10,359 nt of DNA from Thiotrichaceae bacterium (GTDB taxonomy: Bacteria; Pseudomonadota; Gammaproteobacteria; Thiotrichales; Thiotrichaceae): positions 1 through 10,359 of the forward strand of contig WGBH01000311.1 of NCBI GenBank assembly GCA_015494435.1. Reading direction: 5' to 3'. Made by a program: the position numbers and the translations under genes. Below, one piece after another: positions 1 through 5,549 of the stretch. The stretch's first letter is position 1. Each line of letters starts with the position of its first letter. Below the pieces are notes generated by a model. The model was not told the DNA's origin. It did no database searches and saw only the letters and a program-made list of their open reading frames with translations.

Positions 1-29
1 GCTAATAAGAATACTAACTAGAGCGTTAA

Positions 30-1079
30 ATGATAAAACTACTTAATGAATGGTATCAACGCCATTTCTCTGATCCCCAGGTCGCCATTCTCGCCTTGCT
101 TTTGATATTAAGCACAACTGTTATTCTATTAGCTGGTGATATCTTAACACCAATATTAGCTGCTATTATCATTGCTTACTTATTAGACGGTGCTGTATAT
201 TGGTTATATAGGCACAAAATCCCCCGATTTATTTCAATTATTGTTACCTTCAGTGCCTTTATACTATTAGTGTTTATCTCTCTGATTGTATTAGCCCCAT
301 TGATTGTACGCCAAGCCATTCAATTTATGCGAGAAATCCCTAGCATGTTGGCACAAGGGCAAGCTGAAATTATGCAACTTCCTAATAAATATCCCCATAT
401 TGTCTCAGAAAAACAAATTGGCGATATTATGACACGCTTACAATCACAAGTTGCTGATATATCTCAAAAAGTTGTTGAATTTTCTTTTGCCTCTTTTATT
501 GATCTTTTATCGTCGATGGTCTATTTAATTGTGGTTCCTTTATTAGTATTCTTTTTCCTTAAAGATAAGGAAAAAATTATTATATGGTTTGCTAAATTTA
601 TGCCAAGAGACCGTACTTTGGTTACCATGGTATGGGAAGAAGTGAATAGTAAAATTGCAGGTTACGTGCGTGGGAAATTCATGGAGATATTAATTGTATG
701 GGTCATTACTTATATCACTTTTTTGTTTATAGGTATTGAATACGCTTTATTACTCTCCTTTACGGTTGGAATATCGGTTTTAATTCCTTATGTAGGTGCT
801 GCATTAGTTACCATTCCCGTTGCAATGGTTGCTTATTTGCAATGGGGATATGGCTCAGAAATGATGTACGCTTTAATCGCTTACGGTATTATTCAGTTCC
901 TCGATGGTAATTTACTGGTTCCTTTACTTTTTTCAGAAATGGTTAATATACATCCTGCTGCAATTATTAGTGCTGTATTGATTTTTGGTGGAATTTGGGG
1001 TATTTGGGGAGTATTTTTTGCCATTCCATTAGCGACTGTCATTCATGCCGTTATCAACGCTTGGCCGCGCTTAAGTTAG
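30..1079 (+). CDS. perM: PerM-like AI-2E family transporter (permease)
   Basis: An inner-membrane protein of 349 residues, close to the length of E. coli PerM (about 353). It has the family layout: paired N-terminal hydrophobic segments (about 18-53 and 66-92), a soluble amphipathic stretch (about 95-155), then a C-terminal hydrophobic block (about 158-178 and 217-340). Recognisable motifs are FSDP near the N terminus (13-16), VPLLVFFFLKDKE (169-181), YVRGK (212-216), IPYVGA (252-257), DGNLLVPLLFSE (292-303) and GVFFAIPLAT (327-336), all very like PerM. The family includes autoinducer-2 exporters and Na+/H+ antiporters, so the substrate cannot be named from sequence. The ATG at 30 has a weak GAG six bases upstream. 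The CopD-like gene follows 29 bases later, so the two may be co-transcribed. The family call is secure; the function is open. Confidence 0.93.
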   Translation: MIKLLNEWYQRHFSDPQVAILALLLILSTTVILLAGDILTPILAAIIIAYLLDGAVYWLYRHKIPRFISIIVTFSAFILLVFISLIVLAPLIVRQAIQFMREIPSMLAQGQAEIMQLPNKYPHIVSEKQIGDIMTRLQSQVADISQKVVEFSFASFIDLLSSMVYLIVVPLLVFFFLKDKEKIIIWFAKFMPRDRTLVTMVWEEVNSKIAGYVRGKFMEILIVWVITYITFLFIGIEYALLLSFTVGISVLIPYVGAALVTIPVAMVAYLQWGYGSEMMYALIAYGIIQFLDGNLLVPLLFSEMVNIHPAAIISAVLIFGGIWGIWGVFFAIPLATVIHAVINAWPRLS

Positions 1080-1108
1080 TTCAATACAAATAAAGAAGAG
1101 ATTTAATC

Positions 1109-1567
1109 ATGTTTAACCCACTACCCATTGCATTATCCGTCCATATTTTATCTATTATTGTATGGGTGGGTGGAATGTTTTTCGCTCATCAAGCGCTTCG
1201 TCCCGCTATTGTTGAAGTATTAGAACCACCCCAACGTTTATCTTTATGGATTGCAACCTTTAAACGTTTTTTTATCTGGGTATGGATCGCAATAGTATTG
1301 ATATTAAGCAGTGGCTTATGGATGATGAGTTTATATCCACAGATACCTGTTTTTATGCATATCATGCTCAGTCTAGGGATTATTATGATGCTCATTTTTT
1401 TGCATGTCTTTTTTGCCCCTTATAAAAAATTAAAACAAGCGGTGTCTGAACAACGCTGGGCAGATGGCGCTAAGGCATTAGGTCAAATTCGTCTATTAGT
1501 TGGCATTAATCTCAGTATTGGCTTAATAACCGCTATTGTAGCTGTCGCAGGAAAATTCTATTTATAA
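1109..1567 (+). CDS. CopD family small integral membrane protein
   Basis: A 152-residue protein with four predicted membrane helices (about 5-27, 52-75, 80-103 and 127-148). The first helix carries the pattern SVHILSIIVWVGGMFFAH, typical of the small CopD-like proteins of gammaproteobacteria; histidines at 12, 27, 84 and 99 lie in or at the edges of helices and could bind copper or haem. CopD proper is the inner-membrane partner in copper handling, but these short stand-alone members have no firm role, so copper transport is only a family-based suggestion. A good Shine-Dalgarno (GAAGAG, 1095-1100) sits eight bases before the ATG. It lies 29 bases after perM and is followed by 191 bases without a gene. 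Confidence 0.82.
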   Translation: MFNPLPIALSVHILSIIVWVGGMFFAHQALRPAIVEVLEPPQRLSLWIATFKRFFIWVWIAIVLILSSGLWMMSLYPQIPVFMHIMLSLGIIMMLIFLHVFFAPYKKLKQAVSEQRWADGAKALGQIRLLVGINLSIGLITAIVAVAGKFYL

Positions 1568-1574
1568 AGACGAA

Positions 1575-1600
1575 AAAGCTGAAGCTTTCACCTCTTTTAT
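1575..1600 (+). terminator. weak terminator-like hairpin after the CopD-like gene
   Basis: AAAGC (1575-1579) and GCTTT (1584-1588) can pair around a TGAA loop, followed a few bases later by CTCTTTT. The stem is only five pairs and the T run is not adjacent, so this is a weak candidate. The rest of the 1568-1758 gap is AT-rich; it also holds a 7-bp inverted repeat, ACGATAG (1623-1629) with CTATCGT (1667-1673), and no clear promoter. Confidence 0.22.
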
Positions 1601-1758
1601 CAGGAAATGATTTACTTGAAAAACGATAGAACCAAAAAGTTATTTCATCTACATTTCTTGATTTACTATCGTGTATTTTAAGCCTTCTATTATTATTAGT
1701 TGTTATATCCTTTACCCATAGGAAAAAATCTATCCATTAAAAGTTTAAGAGGTTATTA

Positions 1759-2481
1759 ATGATAAATAGCACTAAATTTCCATTCATAATAGGACTCATT
1801 GTGTTTTTTCTATCACCACTAAATGTACTTCCTTATGAAGCACCTTATAACAATCCTATTTTCCAAGACGTCTTAGGTAAAGCAAAATTACAGTTTCCAA
1901 CCGATAAAATTCGTATCGGCTATGGACATTTTCAAGGTAAAGCTAAGCCTTATTTCTATTTAGAAAAAAAACGTTATATGACTTTTAAAGTAAAAAAAGA
2001 ACCTCATGATTCAATTGTGCGGGCAGAATTACGCTTAGGTCCTAATGATTGGACTGTTTATACACCCACCCCTAAAATTTTAAATGCAGAAATACATCTA
2101 TCAAACCCTGAAGGCTTAAATCAAATCACATTACTGCAAATTCATGGTATCAATCCAAGCTACCCCCCCCTGCGTATAACATGGCTAAGACATCATCGTG
2201 GAATTAAAAATCATATATGGGCTATTCTTAGACCCAGCCCTTACCATTCTACCATCCGCTATGTTGACTTAGGTAAACGCCAAGGTAAAAAGTTTACCCG
2301 TTATAGTATTAAAGTTGCTAAAGGTAACCTGGAAGTATGGGTTGACTGGAAACTTAAAGCACAACAGCCTCTTAATTTATGGAAAAATACTAAAAACTAT
2401 TTTAAAGCAGGTATTTATCTAAGCGGTAAAGGGGATGCTGGTCAAGCAAAAGCACGTTATCGTTTACTCCAATATCATTAA
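1759..2481 (+). CDS. Secreted PL7-like polysaccharide (alginate) lyase
   Basis: A 240-residue protein with a hydrophobic N-terminal segment (about 7-24) that looks like a signal peptide, pointing to export. The mature part carries all three signature motifs of polysaccharide lyase family 7 in the right order: RAELR at 88-92 (family R[ST]ELR), QIH at 127-129 (Q[IV]H) and YFKAGIY at 214-220 (YFKAGxY). By family knowledge R88, Q127, H129 and Y220 correspond to the catalytic cleft residues of the beta-jelly-roll alginate lyases, which cut uronate polymers by beta-elimination. The residues after YFKAGIY are LSG rather than the usual NQ. QIH is the variant often seen in enzymes acting on guluronate-containing alginate, but specificity cannot be fixed here. 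Shine-Dalgarno AAGAGG (1747-1752) lies six bases before the ATG. A run of eight C bases (2163-2170) lies inside the gene. No sugar genes lie nearby. Confidence 0.75.
   Translation: MINSTKFPFIIGLIVFFLSPLNVLPYEAPYNNPIFQDVLGKAKLQFPTDKIRIGYGHFQGKAKPYFYLEKKRYMTFKVKKEPHDSIVRAELRLGPNDWTVYTPTPKILNAEIHLSNPEGLNQITLLQIHGINPSYPPLRITWLRHHRGIKNHIWAILRPSPYHSTIRYVDLGKRQGKKFTRYSIKVAKGNLEVWVDWKLKAQQPLNLWKNTKNYFKAGIYLSGKGDAGQAKARYRLLQYH
2163..2170 (+). repeat. poly-C tract (C8) inside the lyase gene
   Basis: Eight consecutive C bases encode the Y-P-P-L junction (residues 135-138) of the PL7-like protein. Homopolymers of this length are slippage-prone, and a one-base change would remove the third motif (YFKAGIY). 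The reading frame is intact in this copy. Confidence 0.6.
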
Positions 2482-2494
2482 TAACTTATCTAGT

Positions 2495-2523
2495 TTGCTT
2501 ACTGTCAATATTTAAGACATAAA
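2495..2523 (+). promoter_or_regulatory. possible weak promoter for cysE
   Basis: TTGCTT (2495-2500) and CATAAA (2518-2523) are separated by 17 bases and lie about 77 bases before the cysE ATG. Each hexamer differs from the sigma70 consensus at two or three positions. It is the best candidate I see in the 118-base gap between the lyase gene and cysE. Confidence 0.25.
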
Positions 2524-2574
2524 AAATTACTGATTTCCCTCTTTCCTTAATTTATGTTTAAATATTTAGCTCAT

Positions 2575-2582
2575 CCCCCCCC
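2575..2582 (+). repeat. poly-C tract (C8) upstream of cysE
   Basis: Eight consecutive C bases end 17 bases before the cysE start codon, in an otherwise AT-rich gap. It is the second C8 tract within about 410 bases. Length change here would alter spacing in the cysE leader rather than a reading frame. Confidence 0.6.
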
Positions 2583-2599
2583 AATTGCTGAGTTAAATC

Positions 2600-3385
2600 A
2601 TGTTTTCACAAATTAAAGAAGATATTTCTTGTGTATTTGATCGTGACCCCGCCGCACGTAATACTTTTGAAATATTAACCACCTACCCTGGTGTTCATGC
2701 CATTATTTTTCATCGTATTTCCCATACTTTATGGGAGAAAGGTATAAAATGGTTGGCAAGAGTGCTATCAAATGTTGCACGTTTATTTACAGGCATAGAA
2801 ATTCATCCCGGTGCTGTTATTGGTCAGCGTTTTTTTATTGATCACGGCATGGGTGTTGTGATTGGCGAAACCGCTGAAATTGGTAATGATTGCACATTAT
2901 ATCATGGCGTTACTTTAGGTGGCACAAGTTGGCAAGCGGGAAAACGCCACCCAACGCTGGGAAATAATGTGGTTGTTGGTGCTGGTGCAAAAATTCTAGG
3001 TCCCATAAAGATCAACGATAACGCCCGCATTGGATCAAATGCTGTGGTTGTGAAGGAAGTACATAAAGATACAACCGTTGTTGGCGTACCTGGGCGCGAG
3101 GTTATACGACGTACAAACAAACAAAAAAACCGCGCCGCTCTCGCTAAAAAAATGGGCTTTGATGCCTATGGTGCAACCAAAGACATGCCTGATCCTGTCG
3201 CAAACACTGTCAATAAAATGCTTGATCACATTCATAAAATGGATCAACGTATGGATAAAATGTGCATACAAATACGTCATATCGGGGGAGATTTTGATAT
3301 TGAACCCTTGCCTAAAATCAACGCCGAAAGATTTGACGAAAAAGAAATTAAAAAAAAGAGCAATATAGATTGTAGCAATACTTGA
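2600..3385 (+). CDS. cysE: Serine O-acetyltransferase (isc-linked CysE type)
   Basis: A cytoplasmic enzyme that transfers acetyl from acetyl-CoA to L-serine, giving O-acetylserine for cysteine synthesis. The 261-residue protein has a short N-terminal helical part (1-60) and then a left-handed beta-helix of hexapeptide repeats (about 64-165). Catalytic positions are visible by comparison with E. coli CysE: H82 in DHGMG (equivalent to H158), H117 in KRHP (H193) and E67 in IEIHP, where E. coli has D143. GETAEIG (89-95) and VTLGGT (104-109) are family signatures. After the catalytic domain comes a polar, lysine-rich tail (about 170-261) without the C-terminal isoleucine by which E. coli CysE docks to CysK. 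The same neighbour, of similar length, precedes iscR in Pseudomonas and Azotobacter, which suggests supply of cysteine to IscS. The ribosome binding site is poor (GAG, 2590-2592). The iscR promoter overlaps its 3' end. Confidence 0.95.
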   Translation: MFSQIKEDISCVFDRDPAARNTFEILTTYPGVHAIIFHRISHTLWEKGIKWLARVLSNVARLFTGIEIHPGAVIGQRFFIDHGMGVVIGETAEIGNDCTLYHGVTLGGTSWQAGKRHPTLGNNVVVGAGAKILGPIKINDNARIGSNAVVVKEVHKDTTVVGVPGREVIRRTNKQKNRAALAKKMGFDAYGATKDMPDPVANTVNKMLDHIHKMDQRMDKMCIQIRHIGGDFDIEPLPKINAERFDEKEIKKKSNIDCSNT

Positions 3386-3402
3386 CTGTTCTTATCAGGT
3401 AT
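3378..3402 (+). promoter_or_regulatory. predicted IscR type 1 operator
   Basis: This 25-base site matches the E. coli type 1 IscR-binding consensus (left half ATASYYGACT, right half YAGTCRRSTAT, separated by an A/T-rich centre) at 22 of 25 positions by my reading. The left half reads ATACTTGACT and the right half TATCAGGTAT; the mismatches fall in the centre and the inner part of the right half. It covers the -35 hexamer of the iscR promoter, the same geometry by which E. coli [2Fe-2S]-IscR represses its own operon. It also overlaps the last codons and stop of cysE. Confidence 0.72.
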
Positions 3403-3410
3403 TCTACTAT
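3382..3410 (+). promoter_or_regulatory. sigma70 promoter of the isc operon
   Basis: TTGACT (3382-3387) and TACTAT (3405-3410) are separated by exactly 17 bases, one mismatch in the -35 pattern and one in the -10. Transcription would start near 3417. It overlaps the cysE stop codon (3383-3385), so cysE is outside the IscR-controlled transcript. The resulting 5' untranslated region of iscR is about 264 nt, unusually long. Confidence 0.72.
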
Positions 3411-3414
3411 CCAG

Positions 3415-3453
3415 AGTATTAGGAAATACTGATAAACGAACAGTATCAGTATT
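3415..3453 (+). other. 5' leader hairpin with mutually exclusive pairings
   Basis: AATACTGATA (3425-3434) and TATCAGTATT (3444-3453) form a perfect 10-bp stem around the loop AACGAACAG. The same first arm can instead pair with AGTATT (3415-3420, loop AGGA), and in DNA with the CTGTTC...TATCAG...TATT stretch at 3386-3403. The words resemble the IscR operator just upstream, but the spacing between TGA and TCA is 13 rather than 9 bases, so a second operator of the same type is doubtful. It would sit at the very 5' end of the iscR transcript. Confidence 0.5.
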
Positions 3454-3478
3454 GAATTAGAATAAGTATCTCTATAAT
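3452..3478 (+). promoter_or_regulatory. possible second promoter in the iscR leader
   Basis: A perfect TATAAT (3473-3478) is preceded by TTGAAT (3452-3457) with a 15-base spacer, shorter than ideal. If used, transcription would start near 3485 and give an RNA of about 90 nt ending at the terminator-like hairpin, or a shorter iscR leader. Confidence 0.35.
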
Positions 3479-3481
3479 GGG

Positions 3482-3576
3482 CTGTACCACAGTTCCTGCT
3501 AGATGCTTAAAAATGAGGATTTAGTTATCCCTCAAGCAGAGTTCAATAGTTGTTCTCACTTGAATTCTCATTTTTT
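3482..3576 (+). ncRNA. candidate structured leader RNA or attenuator before iscR
   Basis: Several stems can be traced by eye. CTGT/ACAG (3482-3485 with 3489-3492) forms a small hairpin. TGCTT (3504-3508) pairs with AAGCA (3534-3538) and stacks on GAGGAT (3515-3520) paired with ATCCCTC (3527-3533), leaving an AAAAAT bulge. Next comes a 9-bp stem (3538-3546 with 3560-3568) followed by T6. A competing perfect 9-bp pairing, AAAAATGAG (3509-3517) with CTCATTTTT (3567-3575), would break both the GAGGAT hairpin and the base of the terminator-like stem. That is the logic of an attenuator with antiterminator. I do not recognise the RNA as a known riboswitch class. No fold energies or relatives could be computed. 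Confidence 0.4.
3538..3576 (+). terminator. terminator-like hairpin with T6 tract in the iscR leader
   Basis: AGAGTTCAA (3538-3546) pairs with TTGAATTCT (3560-3568) through eight Watson-Crick pairs and one G-U, with a 13-base loop, then CA and TTTTTT (3571-3576). The stem is AT-rich and the loop long, so termination is probably partial. Its position inside the iscR leader, downstream of both promoter candidates, suggests attenuation or the 3' end of a small RNA rather than an end-of-operon signal. Confidence 0.42.
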
Positions 3577-3578
3577 AA

Positions 3579-3664
3579 TAAGTAGAAGGGCATAAGAAAT
3601 CTAATAACGCAAAGGCTCGGAAAATAAACGAACAAATATTAGATTTCTTGTATCCTTCTACTTA
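3579..3664 (+). repeat. 28-bp inverted repeat / long hairpin just before iscR
   Basis: The arms are 3579-3606 and 3637-3664. Eleven outer pairs (TAAGTAGAAGG with CCTTCTACTTA) and thirteen inner pairs (AAGAAATCTAATA with TATTAGATTTCTT) are perfect. The four positions between them read GCAT against GTAT, which in RNA gives one A-U pair, two G-U wobbles and a single C-A mismatch. The loop is 30 bases (3607-3636) and contains GGAAAATAAACGAACAAA. The stem ends six bases before the iscR Shine-Dalgarno (TGGAG, 3671-3675). It may be an RNA control or stability element, or a small mobile inverted-repeat (MITE-like) insertion. Confidence 0.8.
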
Positions 3665-3680
3665 ATGCTATGGAGCCTCA

Positions 3681-4145
3681 ATGAAGTTAACCACAAAAGG
3701 TCGTTATGCGGTAACCGCAATGCTAGATATTTCTCTGCACTGCAAGGACAAGCCTGTGTCTCTCGCCGAAATTTCAGATCGTCAAGATATTTCACTGTCT
3801 TATCTTGAACAACTTTTTTCCAAATTACGCAAACAAGGACTCGTCAAGAGTATGCGTGGACCAGGGGGAGGGTATCGTTTAAGTCGCGCCCCTACCAAGA
3901 TTACTATGTCCCAAATCATTCTGGCAGTGGACGAAAATGTCGATCTATCAAAATGTGGCGGGCTTAATAATTGTACTAAAAATGGGCATTGCTTAACACA
4001 CGACTTATGGATGGATTTAAGCCACCGCATTCAATCTTTTCTTGATGATATTTCTTTGCAAGAAATGATGAGTCGTGCCGATGTTATCGAAGTAGCTGCA
4101 CGACAACGCAAAGAAAAAATAATAAAAAAAATCCCAATAAGCTGA
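3681..4145 (+). CDS. iscR: Fe-S cluster regulator IscR (Rrf2 family)
   Basis: A 154-residue transcription factor that senses [2Fe-2S] status and represses isc genes when loaded. It starts with the Rrf2 winged-helix pattern MKLTTKGRYAVTAMLDI; the recognition helix region is about 38-51 (SLSYLEQLFSKLRKQ), with the wing at RGPGGGYRLSR (59-69). The cluster ligands C92, C98, C104 and H107 are at exactly the E. coli positions in the segment from K91 to H107. Lysine-rich residues form the C terminus. The start is supported by TGGAG five bases upstream. A type 1 operator at 3378-3402 implies autorepression. Between promoter and gene lies a structured leader of about 264 nt. The iscS gene follows after 92 bases. 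Confidence 0.97.
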   Translation: MKLTTKGRYAVTAMLDISLHCKDKPVSLAEISDRQDISLSYLEQLFSKLRKQGLVKSMRGPGGGYRLSRAPTKITMSQIILAVDENVDLSKCGGLNNCTKNGHCLTHDLWMDLSHRIQSFLDDISLQEMMSRADVIEVAARQRKEKIIKKIPIS

Positions 4146-4147
4146 CT

Positions 4148-4167
4148 CTTATGCTTTAGCAAATAAG
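4148..4167 (+). other. small hairpin in the iscR-iscS gap
   Basis: CTTATGC (4148-4154) can pair with GC...ATAAG (4159-4167) around a TTTA loop with an AA bulge, three bases after the iscR stop. In E. coli a structure in this gap protects the iscR part of the message when RyhB triggers decay of iscSUA; this short hairpin could have a similar role, but it is weak. The remaining gap is A-rich. Confidence 0.25.
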
Positions 4168-4237
4168 AATATTTAAAGAAAAGAAAAACTAAACAATTAG
4201 CAAAATCAAAAAATATTATTTACAAGGATTGCGCATT

Positions 4238-5461
4238 ATGAGCGAACTTAAAACCCCAATTTATCTGGATTACTCTGCTACAACCCCCGTTGACCCTCGT
4301 GTTGCAAAAAAGATGATGCGATACTTAACACCTGACGGAGTATTTGGCAATCCAGCATCAAGAAGTCATTCTTTTGGCTGGGAAAGTGATAACGCAGTAA
4401 CAGAAGCTCGTGCCAATGTGGCAGCACTGATTAATGCTGACCCGCGTGAAATTGTTTGGACTAGCGGTGCAACTGAATCTGACAATTTAGCTATTAAGGG
4501 CGCAGCCCATTTTAATCAACGTCGTGGTAAACATATTATTACCATGAAAACAGAACATAAAGCCGTCTTAGATTCTTGTCGTCAACTTGAACGTGAAGGC
4601 TATGAAATCACTTACCTTGATCCCCAAGCGAATGGATTGCTTGATTTAAAGGCATTTAAAGCAGTCATAAGAGATGACACCACACTAGCTTCTATTATGC
4701 ATGTAAATAATGAAATTGGTGTGATTCAAGATATTAAAGCAATAGGTGAAATCTGCCGCGAAAACAAAATTATCTTCCACGTCGATGCGGCTCAAAGTGC
4801 AGGTAAAGTACCTATTGATATGGACAATCTAAAAGTTGATTTAATGAGCTTCTCTGCCCATAAAATTTACGGTCCTAAAGGTATAGGTGCACTGTATGTA
4901 CGCCGTAAACCACGTATTCGTATTGAAGCTCAAATGCATGGTGGCGGTCATGAACGAGGTATGCGTTCAGGTACATTAGCAACGCATCAAATTGTTGGCA
5001 TGGGAGAAGCCTTTCGTTTAGCAAAAGAAGAGATGGCAAAAGACAATGAACGCTTAATGACATTACGAACTCGTTTGCTTGATGGGTTTCGCGATATGGA
5101 AGAAGTCTATGTGAATGGTGATTTAGAACAACGTGTTGCAGGAAATCTAAATATTAGTTTCAACCATGTCGAAGGGGAAAGCCTTATGATGTCGCTTAAA
5201 GATTTAGCGGTCTCATCAGGCTCTGCCTGTACCAGTGCTAGCTTAGAACCAAGTTATGTATTGCGTGCCTTAGGACGCAATGACGAGTTAGCTCATAGCT
5301 CATTACGCTTTACATTAGGACGATTTTCTACCGAGGAAGAAGTAGATCATGCCATTAAAGAAACACGTAAGGCAGTAGAAAAGCTACGCGATCTTTCGCC
5401 TTTATGGGACATGTACAAAGAAGGCATAGATTTAAGCAGTATAGAATGGGCAGCGCACTAA
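4238..5461 (+). CDS. iscS: Cysteine desulfurase IscS
   Basis: A PLP enzyme of 407 residues (E. coli 404) that converts cysteine to alanine and carries the sulfur as a persulfide to IscU and other acceptors. Visible residues are H107 in KTEHK, which stacks on PLP; K209 in SAHKIYGPKG, the Schiff-base lysine; and C331 in SSGSACTSAS, the persulfide cysteine on the mobile loop. The C terminus ends WAAH, like the WAHH end of E. coli IscS that contacts IscU. I chose the ATG at 4238 over an in-frame TTG at 4229, because AAGGA (4224-4228) is nine bases from the ATG and the protein then begins MSELKTPIYLDYSATTP as in the family. The iscU start is 88 bases downstream. Confidence 0.98.
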   Translation: MSELKTPIYLDYSATTPVDPRVAKKMMRYLTPDGVFGNPASRSHSFGWESDNAVTEARANVAALINADPREIVWTSGATESDNLAIKGAAHFNQRRGKHIITMKTEHKAVLDSCRQLEREGYEITYLDPQANGLLDLKAFKAVIRDDTTLASIMHVNNEIGVIQDIKAIGEICRENKIIFHVDAAQSAGKVPIDMDNLKVDLMSFSAHKIYGPKGIGALYVRRKPRIRIEAQMHGGGHERGMRSGTLATHQIVGMGEAFRLAKEEMAKDNERLMTLRTRLLDGFRDMEEVYVNGDLEQRVAGNLNISFNHVEGESLMMSLKDLAVSSGSACTSASLEPSYVLRALGRNDELAHSSLRFTLGRFSTEEEVDHAIKETRKAVEKLRDLSPLWDMYKEGIDLSSIEWAAH

Positions 5462-5492
5462 GGGAGTCCCTAATTAAGTTTAATTCGAGAAA

Positions 5493-5518
5493 ATGTGCAT
5501 AAACATGATTAAGCACAT
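5493..5518 (+). other. short inverted repeat in the iscS-iscU gap
   Basis: ATGTGC (5493-5498) and GCACAT (5513-5518) are perfect complements around 14 bases. With six pairs it may be a minor mRNA structure; the gap shows no promoter. An in-frame ATG at 5493 upstream of iscU lies in the first arm but lacks a Shine-Dalgarno and would add 19 residues not seen in IscU proteins. Confidence 0.22.
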
Positions 5519-5549
5519 CTACAAACAAAACAGCGATGAGGTAAAGAAA

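Noticed and set aside
1623..1673. 7-bp inverted repeat ACGATAG/CTATCGT in the gap after the CopD-like gene
   Set aside because: Short arms with a 37-base loop are expected by chance in AT-rich DNA.
2502..2507. Reverse-strand TTGACA as a -35 for antisense transcription of the lyase gene
   Set aside because: The -10 region at 17-18 bases (GTTATT/TTATTA) is poor and nothing on that strand is coding.
3078..3368. Second forward frame of 96 codons within the 3' part of cysE
   Set aside because: It overlaps the cysE coding sequence in another frame and resembles no known protein; cysE is clearly the real frame.
4229..4237. In-frame TTG start for iscS, adding three residues
   Set aside because: The ATG at 4238 has AAGGA nine bases upstream and gives the family N terminus; the TTG begins one base after that AAGGA, leaving no workable spacing.
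5493..5549. N-terminal extension of IscU starting MCINMIKHIY
   Set aside because: IscU proteins begin at MAY; GAGG at 5538-5541 serves the ATG at 5550, and the extension has no ribosome binding site.
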